8,009 bases of DNA from contig DMJL01000012.1 of the NCBI GenBank assembly GCA_003451785.1, forward strand, positions 1 to 8,009. Direction: 5' to 3'. Source of the DNA: Bacteroidales bacterium. GTDB taxonomy: Bacteria > Bacteroidota > Bacteroidia > Bacteroidales > UBA7960. Below the pieces are notes generated by a model. The model saw nothing but the letters and a program-made list of their open reading frames with translations, searched no databases and was not told where the DNA came from. The number at the start of each line of letters is the position of its first letter. The first letter of the stretch is position 1. This document shows, piece by piece, positions 1 to 4,632 of this stretch. The position numbers and the translations under genes are program-made.

Positions 1-245
1 GTGTTTACAAGTTCGACACCCTCAGTAGTCAAGTTCTCAGCAAACTCTCCAAAAGCAATATCCCTCCCTGCTTCTTTTGCAAACCGCGCTACACTCTCTC
101 TGCCCAACATACTAATTTGCCTGTGCCAAGGTCCGGAATGGGCATCGCCTTCTACTCCCAAGGCAGTAATATTGATGCTATCTGTTGGCTTTTTTACAGT
201 GCCTTTTTTTTCTGATATATTCGCCGAAACGATTTTTAATTGCAT
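1..245 (-). CDS. MOSC-domain protein, N-terminal part (3' end beyond window)
   Basis: The minus strand from the ATG at 245 gives 81 uninterrupted codons running off the left edge. The translation starts MQLKIVSANISEKKGTVKKP and contains GDAHSGPWHRQIS (residues 33-45) and FAENLTTEGVEL (68-79). These are hallmark segments of MOSC domains, the sulfur-carrier fold shared with the C-terminus of Moco sulfurase. The conserved MOSC cysteine normally lies further on, outside the window. In Bacteroidota, proteins starting this way are often MOSC domains fused to a MoaB/Mog-type molybdopterin adenylyltransferase; whether a fusion follows here cannot be seen. It lies 116 bp downstream of moaC on the same strand, as the last visible gene of the Moco cluster, so a late cofactor step is likely. 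No Shine-Dalgarno precedes the ATG. Family call firm; precise role inferred. Confidence 0.88.
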   Translation of the reverse strand, partial: MQLKIVSANISEKKGTVKKPTDSINITALGVEGDAHSGPWHRQISMLGRESVARFAKEAGRDIAFGEFAENLTTEGVELVN

Positions 246-292
246 TTTTTTGATGGTTTTGCTAATGAAACACTAATACATTTTTACAAAAC

Positions 293-353
293 AAACAGAC
301 AATCAATTACTTGAAACGCACAGAAATAAAATTAATCGCTGCGTTGTCTGTTT
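293..353 (-). other. Inverted repeat between moaC and the MOSC gene, attenuator-like
   Basis: AAACAGACAA at 293-302 and TTGTCTGTTT at 344-353 are perfect 10-bp inverted repeats separated by 41 bases. In the minus-strand transcript the second arm is followed by TGTTTTGTAAAAATG, a U-rich run. The structure could be a weak terminator or attenuator, or an mRNA-stabilising stem between moaC and the MOSC gene. The long loop and interrupted U-tract make this uncertain. Confidence 0.35.
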
Positions 354-361
354 TCTTGCAT

Positions 362-808
362 TTACTCCTTGGTCTTCTCTATTAGGGTAATATTGTGAAT
401 AACCATGTTTTTATCCACAGCTTTGCACATATCGTATATCGTAAGTAGGGCGACCGACACTGCAGAAAGGGCTTCCATTTCCACGCCGGTTGGCCCGTTG
501 CACTTTACAGTAGCTGCTACTTTGGCTCCAGTTGGTGTGATGCTTGCTTTAACATCTATACCGGATATTTGCAACGGGTGGCACAAAGGAATCATTGCAG
601 ATGTGTTTTTTGCCGCTTGTATGCCCGCAATTTCAGCAATGGTAAGCACATCTCCCTTTTTTATCAGATTGTCGGCAATTAGCTCTCGGGTATTTTCAGC
701 AAGGGTAATCTCACCTATGGCACTTGCCTTTCTTTGCAAAAAAGGCTTTTGACCAACATCTACCATTCTGGCTTTGCCCGAATCATCAATATGCGATAGT
801 TTGTTCAT
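362..808 (-). CDS. moaC: Cyclic pyranopterin monophosphate synthase MoaC
   Basis: A 148-residue protein, close to the usual MoaC length of about 160. With MoaA it converts GTP to cyclic pyranopterin monophosphate, the first committed Moco intermediate; MoaC acts on the 3',8-cyclo-GTP product of MoaA in the cytoplasm. Visible family motifs are SHIDDSGKARMVDV at the N-terminus (5-18), KKGDVL (50-55), the PLCHPL loop (74-79) with His77, GVEMEAL (108-114) with Glu110 and Glu112, and YDMCKAVDK (125-133) with Asp126 and Lys129. These include the conserved His, acidic and Lys residues of the active site at the dimer interface. It starts at the only sensible ATG, without a Shine-Dalgarno. It lies 89 bp downstream of moaA on the same strand and looks intact. 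Confidence 0.97.
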   Translation of the reverse strand: MNKLSHIDDSGKARMVDVGQKPFLQRKASAIGEITLAENTRELIADNLIKKGDVLTIAEIAGIQAAKNTSAMIPLCHPLQISGIDVKASITPTGAKVAATVKCNGPTGVEMEALSAVSVALLTIYDMCKAVDKNMVIHNITLIEKTKE

Positions 809-897
809 AGTATGATGTTAAAATGCTTGCATTATAGAAGAGTATGTATGCCCTGTTTGTATTTTCATGGGATATTTCGGTTTTTGCATGAGTGCAA

Positions 898-1698
898 CTA
901 TCCACCAATATTGTGAAAGCAACTGCTAATATTGCATTCACCCTTCTCGGGCTTGGCATTTAGGGCCAACAATAGTGCTTCCCGAATGCCATACTGCCTG
1001 ATACTGTACTCAGAATTGCTAAACAAGCAAGGTTTTACCATTCCATTGCTGGTAAGTCGCAGGCGGTTGCATTGGGTGCAGTCGCCACCTGTGCCGCCAT
1101 GAACAATTCCAAAAAACCCATTCTCCAAATCCATTTGTTTTATACATCGCACTTCCAATCCGTTCTCTTTTCCAAACTTGGCTACCTCTGTTGCGTCGGT
1201 TTCTTCACAGTTATATTTCACAACGCAATTTATTTTAATAGGGTTTAAGCCAACTTTTTGGGCTGCCTTTATCCCCGACAAAACTTTGTTTAGATCTCCG
1301 CCACGGGTTATGGTCAAGTATTTTTCGGGGCTGAGCGTGTCTAAGCTGATATTCACCCTTCTTAAACCTGCCTTTTTTAATGGTAAAGCCAATTCATCCA
1401 ACAGAAGACCGTTGGTAGTAAGCCCTAAATCATTTACCCCGGGTGTTTCTGCGATCAATTTCACCAAGTCCACAATGTCTTTCCTCACCAGAGGTTCGCC
1501 ACCTGTAAGTCTTATTTTGTCAATTCCCATCTCGGCGGCAACCTCCACTACTTGTTGTATCTCCTCATAGCTTAGAACTTCACTTTTGCTGTAAAACTTT
1601 ACACCTTCCTCGGGCATACAATATCGGCATCGCAAGTTGCACCTATCGGTAACCGAAATGCGCAAGTAATGAATTTTACGATGAAATCGGTCGAACAT
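898..1698 (-). CDS. moaA: GTP 3',8-cyclase MoaA, compact form (radical SAM)
   Basis: A 266-residue radical SAM enzyme that converts GTP to 3',8-cyclo-GTP, the substrate of MoaC. The SAM-binding cluster motif CNLRCRYC gives Cys20, Cys24 and Cys27; GGEPL is at 66-70. The substrate-side cluster has C-x2-C-x13-C (Cys207, Cys210, Cys224) within GDCTQCNRLRLTSNG, including Arg212 and Arg214. The C-terminal Gly-Gly, known to matter for catalysis in MoaA, is present (FHNIGG). Typical MoaA has about 325-340 residues; here only about 16 residues separate CIKQMD from GDC, where classical enzymes have about 65. The frame is continuous and all ligands are kept, so this is a compact variant and not a frameshifted copy. 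The start overlaps the end of moeA by 23 bp, implying translational coupling. Confidence 0.93.
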   Translation of the reverse strand: MFDRFHRKIHYLRISVTDRCNLRCRYCMPEEGVKFYSKSEVLSYEEIQQVVEVAAEMGIDKIRLTGGEPLVRKDIVDLVKLIAETPGVNDLGLTTNGLLLDELALPLKKAGLRRVNISLDTLSPEKYLTITRGGDLNKVLSGIKAAQKVGLNPIKINCVVKYNCEETDATEVAKFGKENGLEVRCIKQMDLENGFFGIVHGGTGGDCTQCNRLRLTSNGMVKPCLFSNSEYSIRQYGIREALLLALNAKPEKGECNISSCFHNIGG

Positions 1699-2857
1699 AA
1701 ACTAACTCTCCTTTACTTAATGTGTTTTTCCCTTTGGGTATCACCATTATGGCTGTGGCAAAACACAGTGCATGTATATGTGCCGAACCATGATAAACTA
1801 CCGGTCGAACCGCCCCCTCTGAGTCAATGTTTACCGGCAGGTATTCCATACGGTCGGCTTTATTTCTATAGAAATCTATCCCCATAGGCATAAGCACCTC
1901 GTGCTGAGGCTGTCGTGCCCCCATAAGTGCATAAATCAGGGGTTTTACAAAAATCTCAAAATTGATGAATGATGAAACCGGATTGCCCGGCAAACCAAAA
2001 ATGCTACAATTCCCCTTACGGGCAAACAGCGTGGGCTTCCCCGGCTTGATGGCAACTTTCTGAAACACAACTTCAATGCCGAGGCTTCTCAAGGCCTGAG
2101 GCACCATATCAAAATCTCCCACAGAAACCCCTCCGCTAATGAGAATAATATCGCTTTGGGCAATAGCATTCGAAATAGCATGTTGTGTAGCTTGCAGATT
2201 GTCGGCAATTATACCGTGATATTTTGGTACGGCATGGGCGTTGATGGTTTGAGCAATTAATTGCGTAGAATTACTATTGCGTATTTGCCCTTGTTGGGGG
2301 GTTACAGATGGTTCTACAAGCTCGTCGCCGGTTGACATAATTGCTACCACAGGGCGTTTAGATACCAACGGATTGGTCTTGCCTTGGGACGCCAACACAG
2401 CAAGATGCTGTGCAAACAGATGTGTGCCTTTTTCAAGAACTACATCCCCCAGCTTTGTTTCTTCCCCTCTCTTTACAAAATTGGAAGTTGTCTCTTTCTC
2501 GATGAATCTAATGGTTTCGGGTGCTGTTTCCATGGTATGCTCCAGCATCAATACCGTATCGGCACCTTCGGGCACCATTGCACCGGTCATAATGCGGGCA
2601 CACTCTCCCCCTCCAATAGACTTCTGGGGTACGCTTCCGGCTGCTATTGTTTCTATTACTTTAAGATCGCCACCGAGATCGGCCCGTCGGCAAGCAAAAC
2701 CATCTACTGCAGCCTTGTTGAATGGGGGCATATCGGCTTCAGAATAAACATCCTCTGACAAAACCCTGTACATGGCCTGTTCCAAAGGCAGTTGCTCGTT
2801 CCCAAGATTATGTATCCCCCTTAAAATGTCACTCAGTGCTTCAGTATATGTTTTCAT
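1676..2857 (-). CDS. moeA: Molybdopterin molybdenumtransferase MoeA
   Basis: A 393-residue protein of normal MoeA length (about 390-410). MoeA inserts molybdate into adenylylated molybdopterin, releasing AMP and forming active Moco. Family motifs in order: MPPFNKAAVDGFA (43-55) with the conserved Asp52; TGAMVPEGAD (91-100); STGDEL (175-180) and RNSNS (193-197), opening the MoCF-binding domain; SGGVSVGDFD (241-250); KPGKP (271-275); GLPGNPVSS (288-296). A C-terminal beta domain (about 320-393) completes the four-domain layout. The start MKTYTEAL matches the family N-terminus. It lies 70 bp after the E1-like gene and overlaps moaA, so the three are probably co-transcribed. Nothing suggests damage. 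Confidence 0.97.
   Translation of the reverse strand: MKTYTEALSDILRGIHNLGNEQLPLEQAMYRVLSEDVYSEADMPPFNKAAVDGFACRRADLGGDLKVIETIAAGSVPQKSIGGGECARIMTGAMVPEGADTVLMLEHTMETAPETIRFIEKETTSNFVKRGEETKLGDVVLEKGTHLFAQHLAVLASQGKTNPLVSKRPVVAIMSTGDELVEPSVTPQQGQIRNSNSTQLIAQTINAHAVPKYHGIIADNLQATQHAISNAIAQSDIILISGGVSVGDFDMVPQALRSLGIEVVFQKVAIKPGKPTLFARKGNCSIFGLPGNPVSSFINFEIFVKPLIYALMGARQPQHEVLMPMGIDFYRNKADRMEYLPVNIDSEGAVRPVVYHGSAHIHALCFATAIMVIPKGKNTLSKGELVYVRPISS
1706..1714 (-). promoter_or_regulatory. Shine-Dalgarno of moaA, inside moeA
   Basis: The minus strand reads AAAGGAGAG here, with GGAG ending 9 nt before the moaA ATG at 1698. It lies within the last codons of moeA. It is the clearest ribosome binding site in the window, where other genes have none, and it supports the chosen overlapping moaA start. 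Confidence 0.6.
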
Positions 2858-2927
2858 GATTTCACTTTAATTGCTTCGCCTATAATATTTTATGTTTTTT
2901 TAATGGGATTCTCAATCGTAAGCAGAA

Positions 2928-3605
2928 TTACAATTCTATCACCTGATGGTTGTGATCCAACAAGTTTATAGAAAGTATTTTGTTTCTAAGAACTCCCTCT
3001 TTGCCTAAAAGCGTTTTTATTGTCTCAGCTACTTGCACCGATGCGGCCAAGGCAGGCGTAAAGGCAGGATTTCCAAAATAAGTTTCTGCACCCCGCTGTA
3101 TATCCTCAGGATAAATCTTGCTTATGGTTCGATCGCCTGGGAAAACCACACTTACCTGAGCATACCAGCCAGCAATTGCGGCATACACCACAGGAATATT
3201 AAGTTTTTCTGCTTCTTGCTCCAAAAGTTTGCGGGCAGTTATCGTATCGAGGGCATCGCAGATGATGTGGTGCCCGGCAAGAATCTCCGCTGCATTTGCC
3301 GAATGAATAAATTCAGCAAACGGGGTAATGTTAATTTCCGGATTCACTTTTTTTGCCCTCAACATGGCCTCCAAGGCTTTCGAGTTGCCTATATTTTCTG
3401 GTGTAGAAAGCAGTTGCCGATTGAGGTTCGATGGCTGAAAAACATCGCCATCAATCACCGTCAGATGACCTATGCCCAGACGAGCCAGCATCTCAACCAG
3501 ATAACCTCCCAAGCCTCCACACCCAACCACCGCAACCTTAAAAGTGCGAAGCCGAATGTTTTCGGCAGGAGTAAGCATGTTTTCATTCTTAATATATCGT
3601 TCCAT
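2928..3605 (-). CDS. ThiF/MoeB/HesA-family E1-like adenylyltransferase (likely MoaD activating)
   Basis: A 225-residue Rossmann-fold E1-like enzyme. Such proteins adenylate the C-terminal Gly-Gly of a ubiquitin-like sulfur carrier (MoaD or ThiS). Motifs: VVGCGGLGG (27-34, nucleotide-binding loop); IDGD (51-54); NLNRQLL (60-66) with the catalytic-type Arg63; SKA (75-77); CDALD (116-120) with Asp120; GNPAFTPALAA (178-188). The two CxxC zinc pairs of classical E. coli MoeB are absent; the only cysteines are 29 and 116. The start at 3605 is preferred because MERYIKN aligns with the usual ERY-type family start. An in-frame ATG at 3656 would add 17 residues without family likeness, upstream of a promoter-like element. 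First gene of the Moco block, so MoaD is the likelier partner than ThiS, by inference. Confidence 0.85.
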   Translation of the reverse strand: MERYIKNENMLTPAENIRLRTFKVAVVGCGGLGGYLVEMLARLGIGHLTVIDGDVFQPSNLNRQLLSTPENIGNSKALEAMLRAKKVNPEINITPFAEFIHSANAAEILAGHHIICDALDTITARKLLEQEAEKLNIPVVYAAIAGWYAQVSVVFPGDRTISKIYPEDIQRGAETYFGNPAFTPALAASVQVAETIKTLLGKEGVLRNKILSINLLDHNHQVIEL

Positions 3606-3631
3606 CGGCTTGCAAATTATGGAGCTGTCTG

Positions 3632-3639
3632 CAAAATTA
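3632..3639 (-). promoter_or_regulatory. Candidate -7 promoter element for the Moco operon
   Basis: The minus strand reads TAATTTTG, an exact match to the Bacteroidota -7 consensus TAnnTTTG. It ends 26 nt before the preferred E1-like start at 3605. No convincing -33 TTTG lies 19-21 nt upstream, so this is a candidate only. If real, it favours the start at 3605 over 3656. Confidence 0.35.
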
Positions 3640-3794
3640 ACAATACATCCATCCATATTGAATGGAGATTTGCCAAAATACCTTAAAAATTGATGGAAGC
3701 AAACTACCTATATGCATATCACTATCTAAATCTATGAAACGAAAGTCTATTCTGGGCGAGAAAAAATTCAGCGTCATTCAGATTTCAACATATT

Positions 3795-3824
3795 GGTAGG
3801 GACGGGTAGCTATCCATCCCTGCC
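3795..3824. repeat. 30-bp near-palindrome (REP/MITE-like candidate)
   Basis: GGTAGGGACGGGTAG (3795-3809) is followed directly by CTATCCATCCCTGCC (3810-3824). The arms pair at 14 of 15 positions when G-U wobble is allowed; the only mismatch is one C/A position. Flanking ATTGG (3792-3796) and CCAAT (3827-3831) add partial outer symmetry. It is GC-rich against AT-rich surroundings. This is the form expected of a REP-type or small dispersed palindromic element, but only one copy lies in the window. Confidence 0.45.
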
Positions 3825-4080
3825 TTCCAATTCCGCACTTTTCGTTAATATTTTGTTTTGAATGAAACAGACTATTGCTAAGGACCTTGCCGATTAAATT
3901 GCACTACCCACATGGTTAAATCCCACAATTTCTAAAATATTTTGCTGAAAAACCCAATATGGAAATTCAAGAAATCACCTACACTCTTTCCGTTGCCGAT
4001 TTTTGAAAGCCATAGCATCAACCCAGTGCTATTGGTATGTTAAATTTTCTTTAAATAAGCCCTTAATCCAAATTAATGAT

Positions 4081-4088
4081 TATTTTTG
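4081..4088 (+). promoter_or_regulatory. TAnnTTTG-like element upstream of the small ORF
   Basis: TATTTTTG matches the Bacteroidota -7 consensus TAnnTTTG. No TTTG lies at the usual spacing upstream, and such 8-mers occur by chance in AT-rich DNA. It is listed because it sits upstream of the hairpin at 4111-4133 and the small ORF at 4170-4343. Confidence 0.25.
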
Positions 4089-4110
4089 TTAATGCAATTG
4101 TAAGGATTAG

Positions 4111-4133
4111 CCTTTCTTTGGTTCCAAGAAAGG
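4111..4133. other. Perfect 8-bp hairpin CCTTTCTT/AAGAAAGG
   Basis: CCTTTCTT (4111-4118), loop TGGTTCC, AAGAAAGG (4126-4133). The loop could close further through GG/CC. On the plus strand it is not followed by a T-run, so it does not look like a plus-strand terminator. It would lie in the 5' leader if the small ORF at 4170 is transcribed from the element at 4081. Confidence 0.4.
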
Positions 4134-4169
4134 TGCATCAAAGATTTTATTAACGAAAAATCCAAAAAA

Positions 4170-4343
4170 ATGCGCAAAGGTGTTTTTCATCGAAAGAGTA
4201 GGATCGAAGCCTACATAAAGCTTTTGAGAAAGCGTCGCAAGAAAGGTTTTTCCGAGATGCGATCGAAACTACAAAGCGTTGGGCCTACTTGGTTTAAGGA
4301 GATGTGGGAAGAGTTCTCAGCATTCTCGAAATTTTCATTTTAA
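4170..4343 (+). CDS. Possible small basic protein, 57 aa, unrecognised
   Basis: ATG to TAA encodes 57 residues starting MRKGVFHRKSRIEAY. The N-terminal half is strongly basic (HRKSR at 7-11, RKRRKK at 20-25). The C-terminal part is rich in Trp and Phe (Trp41, Trp46; FSAFSKFSF at 49-57). There is no signal peptide and no known domain that I recognise. The frame stays open 22 codons upstream to a stop at 4101-4103, without another ATG. For it: promoter-like element and hairpin upstream, a hairpin 7 nt after the stop, and no in-frame stop over 80 codons in AT-rich DNA. Against it: no Shine-Dalgarno, no family, and isolation in a long gap. It could be a nucleic-acid-binding peptide, a gene remnant or chance. 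Confidence 0.3.
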   Translation: MRKGVFHRKSRIEAYIKLLRKRRKKGFSEMRSKLQSVGPTWFKEMWEEFSAFSKFSF

Positions 4344-4350
4344 CTCTTTC

Positions 4351-4376
4351 GGGTGCGGTGATTTTTTCCGCCGCCC
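4351..4376 (+). terminator. GC-rich hairpin after the small ORF
   Basis: GGGTGCGG (4351-4358), loop TGATTTTTT, CCGCCGCCC (4368-4376) form an 8-bp stem with one bulged C and one G-U pair. It starts 7 nt after the small-ORF stop codon. The following bases (ATTGGGTATTTCTGTC) are not a clean T-run, so termination is doubtful. Confidence 0.3.
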
Positions 4377-4464
4377 ATTGGGTATTTCTGTCAATTTATT
4401 TCCCCTTCTTTGGTTTGTTCCTTAATTGCAGAATAGAGTGATTTTTTTCTGCATGGTAAAATGT

Positions 4465-4496
4465 GTTTAAAAAATTGGACACAAGTGTTTTTAAAC
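4465..4496. other. 9-bp inverted repeat GTTTAAAAA/TTTTTAAAC
   Basis: Perfect 9-bp arms at 4465-4473 and 4488-4496 around a 14-nt spacer, about 140 bp before the phosphatase start. The composition is almost all A/T, so it may be fortuitous. A dimeric regulator site is an alternative. Confidence 0.25.
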
Positions 4497-4532
4497 GAGT
4501 CTTCCTGCATCTATTTGGAAAAATAAACGAAA

Positions 4533-4563
4533 TTTGCCTTTCAATTTTAATCAAGGTAATTTG
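4533..4563 (+). promoter_or_regulatory. Candidate promoter of the phosphatase gene
   Basis: TTTG (4533-4536) is followed after 20 nt by TAATTTG (4557-4563), a one-base-short version of TAnnTTTG. Spacing suits Bacteroidota promoters, and the element would leave a leader of roughly 60 nt before the ATG at 4633. No phosphate-regulon box could be identified nearby. Confidence 0.3.
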
Positions 4564-4632
4564 CTCTGTGTTGCAAGTTAGTTCATTGGTTTGTTCTGAT
4601 TTCCAGTATCCACAACTTTACTTCTAAATAGT

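Larger units (their letters stand above)
3606..4632. other. About 1 kb divergent intergenic region without a confident gene
   Basis: This stretch separates the minus-strand Moco operon from the plus-strand phosphatase. It is AT-rich and broken by stops in all frames. The items found in it are listed separately: a near-palindrome (3795-3824), a hairpin (4111-4133), a possible small ORF (4170-4343) followed by a hairpin (4351-4376), and an inverted repeat (4465-4496). Short openings at 3734 (21 codons) and 3959 (15 codons) carry nothing recognisable. No tRNA, riboswitch fold, Pho-box-like repeats or transposon ends were recognised. At roughly 1 kb it is long for a Bacteroidota intergenic gap and may hold decayed sequence or an RNA gene. 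Confidence 0.7.

Noticed and set aside
1..276. Open plus-strand frame of 91 codons at the left edge
   Set aside because: It lies over the minus-strand MOSC reading frame, which has clear family motifs; the plus-strand translation matches nothing.
898..1698. moaA as a truncated or frameshifted pseudogene
   Set aside because: The frame is intact, both cysteine triads and the C-terminal Gly-Gly are present, and the start is coupled to moeA with a Shine-Dalgarno, so a compact functional form fits better.
2277..2758. Two overlapping plus-strand frames (156 and 124 codons) opposite moeA
   Set aside because: Both are antisense shadows of conserved MoeA sequence, with no recognisable protein.
3033..3686. 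Plus-strand frame of 217 codons opposite the E1-like gene
   Set aside because: Antisense to a gene with unmistakable ThiF/MoeB motifs; its translation shows no domain and is His/Cys-rich in the manner of antisense frames.
3606..3760. Moco riboswitch or other metabolite riboswitch upstream of the Moco operon
   Set aside because: No recognisable conserved core or paired architecture could be traced by eye, and the promoter-like element at 3632 leaves only a short leader.
3734..3799. 21-codon ORF starting MKRKSILGEKK
   Set aside because: Too short, no ribosome binding site or homology, and it ends within the palindrome; chance opening is likely.
3959..4006. 15-codon ORF MEIQEITYTLSVADF as a gene-start remnant
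   Set aside because: Nothing recognisable follows in this frame beyond the stop; could not be supported as a pseudogene.
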